Shown piece by piece: positions 15,421-26,941 of a DNA stretch of 64,000 nt (the first letter of the stretch is position 1; each line of letters begins with the position of its first letter). Location: NCBI GenBank assembly GCA_037975125.1, contig CM075856.1, forward strand, positions 1,039,001 through 1,103,000, read 5' to 3'. The translations under genes and the position numbers were made by a program. The notes below the pieces were generated by a model that did no database searches, was not told the origin of the DNA, and saw nothing but the letters and a program-made list of their open reading frames with translations. The DNA is from Latrodectus hesperus. Lineage: Eukaryota; Arthropoda; Arachnida; Araneae; Theridiidae.

Positions 15421-16933
15421 ACTAATAAATTTAACTTAAAATATGCTCGCATTATATATTTTGACTACATTATATTGTGAGTGTAATTTATTTACACTCT
15501 CAATGATACATTACAATGCATCTATTTAAGCGACTTTACAATTGTTTCTATTTTTAAACTTAAGAAATCATTAAAAATTCTTCATAATTCTTCTTAAGTG
15601 TTTTTGGTAAGCAAATTCAATCATAATTTTCTAACAAAAAACTATTTTGCTATTTTCACTCTATTTCTCTTAATTTAAACTAAAAATATTTTACTAATAG
15701 ACAATTTTTATGCAGCCATAAAATAAGTTGTTTGATTTTTAGAAGTTAAGAAATATTTAAATTTCTTTATTAATTCTTGTTTTCACAATTCTTAATGTAT
15801 TCTAAAGGCATAATTCTAACATATACATAATTCTAAAGGCATGATACAGTTTTGGCACTCTTAACAATAATAAAATTAACAAAATTTAATATAATTAAAT
15901 TAAATTAATCAAACTTAAACTAACAAAAGTAAAATTTAAAACGTTTTTGATATTTCGTCCATATCTTTTATATAAAGACTAAGAAAGCTTTTATCAGTAG
16001 ACATTTATTTAAGGGATCGTTAAATACTTATTATTCATACTATCATACATTAATTCAAGAAATTACCAAGCATTGTCAATAATGTTTGCCTTATCAATTT
16101 TAAAGATGGAGATAATACAGACAACTCACCATTATTTTTCTGCTTTTTTAATAATTAAATAATTACTGATCTTGTATTCCAAACAATGGATTTTACCAAA
16201 ACAAAAATTATTTTCAGATGTCTTTTTACATGGTAAAATTCACCAAAATATATCTTAAAATAATTTCTTATTCCACCATAAAATTAATTGTTCATGTTCT
16301 TAAAAATTTGAGTAATTTTTAAGCTTCTCAAAGTACCGTGTTTATAATTTTTAATATTCTCGAAAAAAACTCATATTAAAACTTAGTTTCTTAATAAATG
16401 TCAATATATGATAAGTTACATTTAGAAACATCAATTTATATTAGTATAGAACTAAATAAGAATGAAAACATTTTAATAATTTAAACATATCACTTATAGT
16501 TACTTAATAACTAGTTACTTAATAACTGTTTTCGTAATTTTAAATGTGAGACGATTAAAGAGAATAAATTCTAGCATGTAAATTATATAAGAGAACTGCT
16601 TTTGAAACAACTGATTATGGTGAAGGAACATTTTAATGCATATTTGACTGACCGTTTATAAAAATTATTTTAATAAGGAATTATATAAATTAGTATAACA
16701 TGAAGTTAATTAAGCATAATTAAATTATACAAAATAATTTAGTGTGAAAATTTAAATGGACATTTCATATAGATGTAAATTTCAAACGTCTAATATATTG
16801 ATTAGATACATCTAATATAAAGATGAGAAAATTATACATCAATATAATTAGATAAGATATATTTGTCAATGATAAATTTTAGCAATTATAATAAAAATAG
16901 AAAATACAGTAAAATATTTAAGTGATTGTGAAA
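15421..16933. other. AT-rich spacer, no gene seen
   Basis: No coding frame or repeat was recognised. Confidence 0.6.
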
Positions 16934-17242
16934 TAATAGAGAAGTGATTCTCAACTACTGTGCCGAAGAATTTTTGTGTTCCTCCAAATTTTGGAACCAT
17001 ATACTATAAACATTGTAATGCTTTTTAACTATGAGTAAAGTAATAAATGTAATGTTATTTTTGTGGTACGTATTATATTATTGTGCTGCACAAAAATTAT
17101 TAAAATAAGATACTATAGAAAGTGTCTTATAGGTAAGTAAATACAACTTTTAAAATAATTTTCTTTCCTTGTGCACCACCAAATTTTGAAAAGGTTAAAA
17201 GTGTGCCGCTGCAAAAGAGGATTGAGAATCACTACATTAGAG
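16934..17242. mobile_element. hAT-type MITE with inverted termini and imperfect 8-bp target duplication
   Basis: The interval 16942-17234 (293 bp) starts AAGTGATTCTCAAC and ends with the complement of TAGTGATTCTCAAT. Both ends then carry a TGTGCCG or GTGCCGC word and internal CAAATTTTG words in inverted positions. The termini resemble the hAT consensus CAGTGGTTCTCAAC. The flanking 8-mers TAATAGAG (16934-16941) and CATTAGAG (17235-17242) agree at six of eight bases and fit the nTnTAGAn preference of hAT integrases. No coding capacity is visible, so it would have been mobilised by a transposase supplied elsewhere. Confidence 0.7.
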
Positions 17243-18865
17243 ATCATCTAAATATTTTACTTGAACATTTTTTTTGTTTATATTTCAAAATACTTTTGTT
17301 CGAACAATTTTTTCTTAAATTAAGGCTTAGATAAATTCAACAAGAGAAATAAATAAATAAATAATATTGATTTTTAAGTAAATAGTCTTTTTTAAAAAAT
17401 AAATAGAGAAAAATATAAGCCATCTAATTAAATATTCGGAAACACTAAGTTGAAATTTCTTACTGTTAAATGGCATAAATTTTTAATTGTATAGAATGGT
17501 ACATGCAAAACTTTGACATTTTAAATACATTGATTGAAATATTTATTACTAAGTCTGATTAAATAAATTTACGTTTTGAATGAGTAATTGATAACAAAAA
17601 TATCATATACAGAAGACAGTATTATAAGTAATTAATGACGATCATTAAAAATATTTTTGAAAAAATATGATTTTAATTTTTAAGGTTCAGTGTAGAATGG
17701 GGAACCTTTGGTTTGGCAAAAGTTTTGGAGGTAAATATTGGGGATAAAATTTAAGCGCTTGTGATTCCAGCGGTTTAATAAACGTGATTTTATGGTTGCC
17801 ATTATATCATTTATATTTTAGTGCCTATCTTTTCATTCAAAAAATAAAAAGGGTAAGCGTAAGTAAACTTTTACCTAATATTCATTTAACTAAATATAAT
17901 TAAAATTCAGAACTAATTCTAATTTGTATTACAATGGCATTTATTTTCTATGATATTATTTTTATGATATAAAATGATGATCTGTACAAACAATTATAGA
18001 AAATATTTTCATTAAATAAATGTTAAATAAAAATTCGCATTTCAAAATTTTCTGTAAGCTTTTTGATAATTGATTACAACTTTTTACCAATAATTATGCA
18101 TATACATTTATTTAAATGAGACAAGTACATTAATTCACAAATGAAACTTTTAAAATATTTTGAATGGAGTTTTCTGAAATTGCTGTCAAAAATACTTTGA
18201 TGTGAATTTCTATATTTCTTGTATTTTAATTTAATTATTATGTTCTATTATTGTGTTTATTATAAATAATTTACCAAAGATATTTCTAAGAAACATTAAT
18301 GAAGTATTTTGTTGTAAATACAATTTTAAAACTCAAAATATTTTAATGTCTATTTTTAGAATTAACATCTTAAAAATGTCAAAAAGTCTAATTTGTGAAA
18401 GTATATTTGTTTCACTAAGAGACTAAATTCTTACTACATAAGATATATTTTAATTCATTCACAGAGACATTTTGTATTTTCCTATTAGAATAATGAAATT
18501 AGATATATGTTAGTTTACATATTGTTATATGTAAGACATCTATCTAACTGTTTTAATTGCATACCTGTAACTTTGAAAAATTAATTTTTATTCAATCGAT
18601 ATATTGTAATTAATCAAAACTTTTAATAAGCAAAATTTGTATCTCAAATTTTGCTTTATAACGTTTTTAGAAAGTATTTTAGTTTCCTTCGTTTTAATTA
18701 GTATGTAAATTTATAAACTTTATTAAACATACCGTACACACTATATCCTCGTTGCTGCCAAGGTATTTTTAATTAATTTTGTTATGTTTCTTTACTAATA
18801 ATATAAATATTTGGAAAATATAAAAAATAATATTGTATAAACGCTTAATTTATTAACTCAAATTT
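17243..18865. other. AT-rich spacer, no gene seen
   Basis: No coding frame or repeat was recognised. Confidence 0.6.
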
Positions 18866-19049
18866 TAGCAGATAATAAATTTAGTTTAAAGAGATAATAT
18901 ATTACGGTGTAAAGATTGAAAAAGAAATCTGAACTATAAATAGAACACTCGTTATTTTATTGAGTACCTAAATAAAAAATATATTATAGAAACAAAATAA
19001 ACAAAATATTATTATAGTCAAGACTGTTTGCTTTGATTCACGCGTGTAT
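18866..19049 (+). repeat. 180-bp dispersed repeat, copy 1, ending at (TA)n
   Basis: Nearly identical to 24001-24175 in the same orientation, from TAGCAGATAATAAATTTAG to CACGCGTGTATT. Differences are a few substitutions and a gap of about ten bases near 19000. It runs directly into a short (TA)n at 19050-19072. There is no coding frame and no internal promoter box that I recognise. Confidence 0.9.
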
Positions 19050-19072
19050 TTATATATATATATATATATATA

Positions 19073-20699
19073 GTTTTTTAAATGCATGATATTAGTAATG
19101 GTATTTTGAAAATTTGCTAAATTAATTTTCCTCCATTTGATATTCTTCTTTGTAAGCATTTTCTTTTTTGTTATAAAATATTTTTGGTAACGTTTCTTTT
19201 TGAAGAGGATATTTTCAACAATACATTTTGTCGGAAATATCTTTCGAAGTATTTTTATTATTGTAACTATATTAATATATTCCGGTATATAATCATGGAT
19301 TAGTCACATATATAACTTAATATAGTAGCTCTCATAATTCGAAAGATGAGTTAAATTTAAAATATATGGATTAAAATTTATGGAATTTAAAATAAATGAA
19401 TTGGATAAATCTTAAATATGCAGTCCTCTCCAAGCAATTATTTTATGGTTTGTAACTATATTTGTTAGGTGAGGAATTCTAAAAAACATAAGGAATATTT
19501 AATATTTTTTAATTTAAAAATAAAAGAAGTTTTGCAATTGTTGACCCTAAATGTCTGGAAAAATTTTTTTATTGTAAAGTTTTAGATAGAAATAGTTTAC
19601 TTTATGATATTAGATAAATTACAATCCATTTTCGCAAATTTCATAAAGTTTCCTCTCTTACTTAGAAGTGTTTATCGAAACTTATTGGAACATATTAAAT
19701 TATATTTTAAGTAGTAAAAAAGGATGAAAATCTTTTCCAGTAAATCCTGTTTTTTTTATTTTGAAATATCTTACTCTGATAGATATATTTTTTAAAATAT
19801 TTCTGCAAATAAGTTGTAACATAATGTCAATGTTATATATAACATATATTTACAAAAAATAACAATTTATTATTTTTCAGTAAAAAGCATTTTTAATTTT
19901 AAGTATATTATTAAGTAATCATCACGCACACAAATAGGTAGCATTGTTTCTTATTTTGATAACTTTTTATAAATACAATATTAATAACACAACACTTCAT
20001 AAATTAACGCCTTTTTAATAGTAAATTTACTTAATCATTACTGTACCCTTTTCTATATATAGTTGTCAAAAATGTCATCCAGTTAGTTTGGTATTTTGAA
20101 TTCTTCTCTATCCATACCTAACTCCAGTTAAATAAAGAAAGAAATGAAAGTAAAGCATTTCTGTTATCTTCTGCGAAAGAATCCTATGCAGTTGCTTTTC
20201 CTACATGCCTTTGCTTTCAACGATATTTGATGATTCCATAGATATACACTCTCTTATGATCATTTTCTTATCTTCTTTTTTATTGTATTCTGACACAAAA
20301 TAAAATATTTTGAACTTTACTGAAAAGATAATAAAAATATTATGACATTTCATATGTAAAATATATCATTTATAAAATATATTGCACTATAAAATCCATA
20401 ATATTTGACTTGAAACGATAGAAATAATTTTAAAATTTAATCACCGAATTGATTTCAATTCAATATAAAAATTAAAATTTTAGATTTAAATTAAAAAACT
20501 TACAAATTATTTGATTGAAAACATTTTTATGAAACAACTTTGTAATTTTTTTTAATATGGAAAATTGAGATAAAGCATTCTAATGCTATTTATGCTTTAC
20601 AAAAATATCAGATTTCAAAGACATTTAAATTAAATTAAATTCAATGTTCAATTAAATGGTATAATTAGGTCTATTTTTTATTCTGAATTATGGCCCTCA
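19073..20699. other. AT-rich spacer, no gene seen
   Basis: No coding frame or repeat was recognised. Confidence 0.6.
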
Positions 20700-21612
20700 T
20701 TTTTAAGGAGTTATTACATATTAAAATTTTTGAGTTCTGAACAGTATTCAATTCTTTGCACATAAAATAAATTTTTAGGCATGCGGATTATAAAAATTAT
20801 CATCGGCAATAACCTAAAATGTCTTATTGGTCCATTGGCAGATGTCTTTATCCTTAATATCTATCCAAGTTACGATATTTTATTTTTTTTTATTGAAATC
20901 TAAAAAATTAGCTTAAAGGCAGAAGGAATATCAACTTAAAATATTCTTTTCTGAAAAAAAATATTAATAAAACTATTATAAAAATTTAATTTATGTAATT
21001 AGCATTAGGATATTTTTTATTTAAAATATAATATTTTACTAAATATATTAATTCTATAATTTTTTATTTAAACAATTATAAATGTTTATAATTTTTGAGT
21101 TAAGATTTACTTATGGTTACATGATATTAAAATTCTTCTTGTATTCTGACCAGTATTCCTTTCACATAAAGTAAATTTTTAAGAATTTTCAGGTAATTTT
21201 TAGGTTTTTTTAGGTATAATTTTAAGAAATCATAAAAATTTCCATCCGCAATAACCCCAAATGTCTTATTGCTCCTTTGGCTGATCTCTGTATCTTTTAC
21301 ATTTACCCCAGTTGTAAAGAATAATATTTTATTCTTCTAAGGCATAGAAATTACTAAAATTTGCTACAATATTTTAGTTTTTATTTAAATCTTAAGAAAA
21401 TAGCCTTAAGACAGAAAAAATATCAAATGAAAATATTATTTTCTTTAAAAGTTATTAAAACAATATTTTAGAAATTAAATTAATATAATTAGCATTTAGA
21501 TATTTTTTTATTTAAAATGTTATCTTTTATTAAATATATTATATTAATTTCATTATTTTTTATTTAAAATATTATAAATATTTATCATTTTTGTGTAAGA
21601 TTTATTTTTGGG
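20700..21612 (+). repeat. Local direct duplication, two diverged units of about 0.4-0.5 kb
   Basis: Unit A (about 20700-21115) and unit B (about 21116-21612) share the same ordered blocks: CACATAAA-TAAATTTTTA, ATTATAAAAATT-like words, GCAATAACC then AATGTCTTATTG, TTAGCTTAAAG versus TAGCCTTAAGA, AATTAGCATT and TTTTATTTAAA near the end. Unit B carries extra bases around 21190-21230 and 21320-21370. No frame is shared. It looks like an old tandem duplication. Confidence 0.8.
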
Positions 21613-23220
21613 AAAATGTTTTGTTGCTAAAATCGGCAAAAAATTAAAATCTTTAACACAGCAAATGAGTAAATGCTTTTGTAATATGAATTCTGTAACC
21701 ACTTAGTTGACATTTTTGCAATACTCGTACAGATATTGAGAATTTCTTAGCAATAAACTTTGCAGCACTCTTTTATAAATTATCACTGCTTTCTTAAATT
21801 AAATATATTTAAATATTTCATTTTGCGATTTCCGCAATTATTTTAATTCAAAGGCTATATATCTAATTGATCATTTGTTTTCTATAATCATCATGTACCT
21901 CAACAACACAAATAAGATTTAATTGCTGAAAATATTGTTATAATGGTTTAGAAAAGGAAGAAATTCTTTAAATTTAAAAACAAATATAATTTTCATGCAA
22001 CTAAACTAAAATATGTATATTTTAATTTGTGTGGCTAGAAGTACATTTTATGTAGTGTGAATAGATGTTTACTCTATTCGAAATTGATAACATTTTCTTT
22101 GCATATATCTCCCTTAAAGATATTTTTTGTTGGCTATAAAAAAAAAGCTTACAGAATATTATTATCAATTATAATATGTTACAAAGCATAGGTCAAAATG
22201 TAAAAAATAATATGTAATAAAGAGTTATATTTTAAAAGAAAATCATAATATAAAATAAACAAAATATACATAAAAGTTTTATTACAGTTCCTAAATTAAT
22301 GGTTATTGTATGTAATTTGAATTTTAATAATATTAAATGAATAATTTGGCTTGCAAGTTTCTTATTTTGTTATGAAAATATTCTGAATTATATTTTACTT
22401 AAAAAACAGTTGATCATTTAACCTAATTCCTAATGGGTGAGTCTTATTGTGTTTTTTTGTAATAAAAGTAACAGTAAAATATAGTTTGACAAACTAAAGT
22501 GATAAAATGAATTTATTTAATTTGAGGTAAAATAAGTTCATTTAATTTAGATGACATATTTTACTTAATATTCTTTAGTTTTGAAGTAAGAATTTTACTT
22601 ATTTTTCTTGATTATTAAATATATGTATGTAATATCATAATTACTAATAATGAGACGTTAACTAATTATGCAAACAATTGGCCAAACAATTATCATTCTT
22701 TTTCACTAATATTTGTCCAATGAATTCTAAAACAACTTTTAAGGAAATAAAGATTTTCTCATGATTTTTATTTCAATTATTTAAGACTCATAATTGTTTC
22801 CATTTAATTAAATTAAAAATACTTACTATATTTGAATTTTTCATGCGTAACTTTAATTTATAAAAATAATCATCCATAGAAAAGTCTAATCTCTTTTCAT
22901 AAACCATATTATGAAGTAACATAATATGTTGTAAGTATAAAATTTTAAGTGTCCGCTTAGTTCTGTCAATCTGTAATATTCTTTTACCATTTAGTTTGAG
23001 AATATTTCTGAATTATATTTTCAAATTGTTCTATTGTATCTAGTATTTAAGGTGCTAAATTAGTTTAGTCTACAAAAATTTGCTAACATAATTACTTATT
23101 TTTCAATGAACAAAGAATTAATTCATCCTTAAAGCGAACTACAATATTTATAAACATTGTCACTTAAAAATTCATTTCCAATTAATGACACAAAATATAA
23201 AAAATATATTTCAATTATAC
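21613..23220. other. AT-rich spacer, no gene seen
   Basis: No coding frame or repeat was recognised. Confidence 0.6.
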
Positions 23221-23250
23221 GTAATTACGTAATATGTAATTGCGTAATAT
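23221..23250. promoter_or_regulatory. Two tandem 15-bp units with PAR-bZIP/C-EBP-like sites
   Basis: GTAATTACGTAATAT is followed directly by GTAATTGCGTAATAT. The first contains TTACGTAA, a classic PAR-bZIP/NFIL3 palindrome; the second contains TTGCGTAA, a C/EBP-type site. Binding is inferred from motif likeness only; AT-rich sequence can produce such words by chance. Confidence 0.25.
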
Positions 23251-23859
23251 AAGCGTGTTAGTTTTTTTAAGGGTAAATTTGCATATTTTATATTTTATTT
23301 CATAAATTATTTATATTAATCTAATACTATTATTGCAAAACTAAATCCATACTTATAAATGTTTGCTAATAAAACGGTATGATATGCTCCAGATCGTATA
23401 ATCATTTCATTTGCTTTTCAGACCAAAACATTTTAAATGAAATCATATTATTTTTATATTCACGGAATCACAGGGTCCTTTCTTTACTAAAGTAATTGAA
23501 AATGCACATACTTTGAACACATTAAGATAAATCCTCAAATTTACCGAGGAAAAATTATTATACATACATACCAATAGAAAAATTAATTTTATCTGAAACA
23601 AAATTTCTAACAAGCAATACATTATTTAAAATAATATCACCTATTAAAACATACTTAAATGAAACAATGTAATTTGAGACTTTTACTCAGTATACTTTAA
23701 CGAACAGCTCACAGTATATCTACTTCCGATTAATCAAAAGTTTCATGTAAAATATTAAACACGTGCATATGTTCGATCGTATATATTCGATCAAAAAATT
23801 TAATTTATCTGATAAGTTGTCCAGATAAACATTAAATTCCGGTAGAAAATTATTTTTCT
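23251..23859. other. AT-rich spacer, no gene seen
   Basis: No coding frame or repeat was recognised. Confidence 0.6.
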
Positions 23860-24175
<316 letters not shown>

Positions 24176-24207
24176 AAAATGTATAAAAACCACTTCAAAC
24201 GGATTAA

Positions 24208-24221
24208 ATATATATATATAC

Positions 24222-24287
<66 letters not shown>
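24208..24287. repeat. (TA)n running into the assembly gap
   Basis: About 80 bp of TA with one CATATT interruption, cut off by N bases. Confidence 0.95.
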
Positions 24288-24787
24288 NNNNNNNNNNNNN
24301 NNNNNNNNNNNNNNNNNNNNNNNNNNNNNNNNNNNNNNNNNNNNNNNNNNNNNNNNNNNNNNNNNNNNNNNNNNNNNNNNNNNNNNNNNNNNNNNNNNNN
24401 NNNNNNNNNNNNNNNNNNNNNNNNNNNNNNNNNNNNNNNNNNNNNNNNNNNNNNNNNNNNNNNNNNNNNNNNNNNNNNNNNNNNNNNNNNNNNNNNNNNN
24501 NNNNNNNNNNNNNNNNNNNNNNNNNNNNNNNNNNNNNNNNNNNNNNNNNNNNNNNNNNNNNNNNNNNNNNNNNNNNNNNNNNNNNNNNNNNNNNNNNNNN
24601 NNNNNNNNNNNNNNNNNNNNNNNNNNNNNNNNNNNNNNNNNNNNNNNNNNNNNNNNNNNNNNNNNNNNNNNNNNNNNNNNNNNNNNNNNNNNNNNNNNNN
24701 NNNNNNNNNNNNNNNNNNNNNNNNNNNNNNNNNNNNNNNNNNNNNNNNNNNNNNNNNNNNNNNNNNNNNNNNNNNNNNNNNNNNNNN
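24288..24787. other. Assembly gap of exactly 500 N
   Basis: A run of exactly 500 N, a common placeholder size, so the true distance is unknown. It was most likely caused by the (TA)n next to it. Translations through it are meaningless. Confidence 0.99.
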
Positions 24788-24946
24788 TTATATTTTTAAT
24801 CATGTGTAATGTCGTAATAAATGTAATGTTTCGCCTAATTCTAACTTCCATTTTCTTAAGTCTCAACAATTTATAATTTCCAGATATTGAACAAAAGACT
24901 CCATTGATTTTAGTATCCGTTATAGTATTACAGTACCGATTTCTTA

Positions 24947-24980
24947 CACCACTGGCCATTAAAATTGCTACACCAAGAAG
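24947..24980 (+). repeat. Left terminal inverted repeat of the Tc1 element
   Basis: Pairs with 26324-26357 with only a few mismatches. The transposase would bind just inside this end. Confidence 0.9.
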
Positions 24981-25082
24981 GAATGCAAATAACAGAACGA
25001 TATTTATTGGACACATACATATATAGTGGAAAGAACAAGTGATTAGATTTACAGGAAATTAGGATGTACACATCTTGAGAAA

Positions 25083-26125
25083 TCAGTACCCAGAGCAGCC
25101 ACCTCTGGATGCAATAACAGCATTTATCCGCCTAGGCATGGAGTCAAACAGAGATTGTATGGCATATACGGGGATCTCAGTCCATGCAGCTTCAACACTA
25201 TGCCACAGTTCATCGACAGTAGTGGATGGTGAGTGATGGCGTGCCAATCGCTCGGCAACCATTGACCACACGTTCTCAATTGGTGGCAGATCAGGAGAAC
25301 GTGCTGGCCAGGGTAACAGTCGAACCTGTTCTGTATCAAGGAAGTTCAGAACAGTACGGGCAACATGCGGTCGTGCATTATCCTGTATAAACTAAGCATT
25401 AGGGAGGCCTCGAAGATAGGGCAGAGTCACGGGCTTTAACACATCGGAAATGTAATGGTTGCTGTTCAAAGTGCCGGTAATGCGAACAAGAGGTGATCGA
25501 GGCGTGTATCCAATGGCACCCTATACCATCACTCCAGCAGATGGGCCAGTATGGCGATGTCCAATGCAAGCTGGCAATGCGCGTTCTCCACGATGCCTCC
25601 AAACACGGATGCGGCCATCATGGTCTTGTATACAGAACCGAGATTCATCTGTAAAGATGACGTGATGCCATTCCCACGTCCAGGTTCGTCGCTGATCACA
25701 CCATTGAAGGCGCTCCTGTCTGTGACGCAGCAGTCAATGGTAGCCAAAGCCATGGTCGTCGTGCAGACAATCCATGCTGCTGCAAACGTCGTCGAACTGT
25801 TCGAGCAGAAACTTGTTGCCTTGCAAATGACTCCATTTCTCAACTCAGGTTTCGTGACGTGGCTGTACGATCCCTTGTAGACTATGCGGATAAGATGTCT
25901 GTCTTCTCTGCTGTTAGTGATGGGGGTCGCTGAGATCCTGCATGACGTTCCGTATGATTGTCCTGAACCCATCAATTCCATATTCTGCTAACAGTCATGG
26001 GGTCTCGACCGACGCGAGCAGCAATATTGCGGTACGATAAACCGCAATCCCGGTAGGCTATAATCCTTCCTCTCATCAAAGTCAGACACGTGCTGATAGG
26101 CATTTCTTCTTCTTACACGAGGCAT
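25083..26125 (-). pseudogene. Tc1-family transposase (DD34E), multiply broken
   Basis: The encoded enzyme would cut and rejoin transposon ends at TA sites in the nucleus. The start ATG is at 26125-26123 (MPRVRRRNAYQHVSDFDE) and the stop at 25083-25085 (after RGGCSGY). Helix-turn-helix remnants include GLSYRNIAARVGRDPMT. In the catalytic half all three acidic residues survive in one frame: Asp in VIFTDESRF (codon 25649-25647), Asp in FIQDNARPHVA (25382-25380) and Glu in LPPIENVWS (25277-25275). The last two have exactly 34 residues between them, the Tc1 hallmark. Damage includes frameshifts near 26065, 25925, 25880 and 25735 and in-frame stops, two of them replacing a Trp in the HTH half and the Trp of GVMVWGAIG. 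Open frames on the other strand across this region are shadows. Confidence 0.95.
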
Positions 26126-26323
26126 TACAACAGCTTTCTTTGCCGAAAACAACGTTGAAACGGAAATTGGGTATGATAAAACTGCTGTCAAATCTCTGGT
26201 TTTATATACATTGTAGATGTCGCTACTGTAACCTATTTTGTATGAATGCGCTGAAAATCAAATCATTTGTATATCTCAGCAAGTTCTACCTGTCATGCAA
26301 ATTTCATGTGTGTGGTGTGCCGC

Positions 26324-26357
26324 TTTCCTGGTGTAGCAATTTTTATCGCCAGTAGTG
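26324..26357 (-). repeat. Right terminal inverted repeat of the Tc1 element
   Basis: Complement of the left end; followed by the TA target site at 26358-26359. Confidence 0.9.
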
Positions 26358-26359
26358 TA

Positions 26360-26889
26360 GATTAGTTCTCACGACTAAGAAATAAAGCCTTTTACAAGTG
26401 TTTATCATAGTGAATTATTTGTAAGGAAAAGTAACACATTTAAATGCGCTTTGTGAAGATTAAAATATGATAACAGCTACCAGTTTTTTGTTAAGAAAGA
26501 AATGTATGTGTTATTAAAGTATGTGATAGATTAGCTAAAGTTCTTTAAATCTTTGCTTTTTTTTTCCAATTTTTCCTACTTTTGTTTTTGAAAGCTATTA
26601 AAAAATCCCCTTTAAACATTAATTAAAAAATAAAAAAATACCACATTCTTTTTCTACAGAGAAATAATATTTATGTTCGATAAATATTTTTCAGATCTTC
26701 AAAGGATCCAGTAAATTACAATATATTTATGTACATATAAATAAATTTCAATTTAATTTTGCAGTTTAATGTTTTCTTTCATAAGGCATCTTTTAATTTA
26801 AAATGACATTATATCATAAATGCAAAATTTTTATTGATTTTCTGTTTACAATATAACAATGTTGCAATTCTCTGACAAAGATACTGCAA

Positions 26890-26941
<52 letters not shown>

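Larger units (their letters stand above)
24947..26357 (-). mobile_element. Complete-length but dead Tc1-type transposon
   Basis: The left terminus (24947-24980) and the complement of the right terminus (26357-26324) agree at nearly every position and share AAAATTGCTACACCA; both begin CAC[CT]ACTGGC. A TA dinucleotide flanks each end (24945-24946 and 26358-26359), the expected target duplication for Tc1/mariner. Total length is 1,411 bp, normal for Tc1 elements. The minus-strand transposase at 25083-26125 is heavily mutated, so the copy cannot move itself, though its intact-looking termini might still be recognised by a related enzyme. Confidence 0.93.

Noticed and set aside
25459..25981. Plus-strand frames of 68 and 109 codons and a 150-codon minus frame in the Tc1 element
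   Set aside because: The plus frames are antisense shadows of the transposase, and the 150-codon minus frame is out of phase with the catalytic residues.
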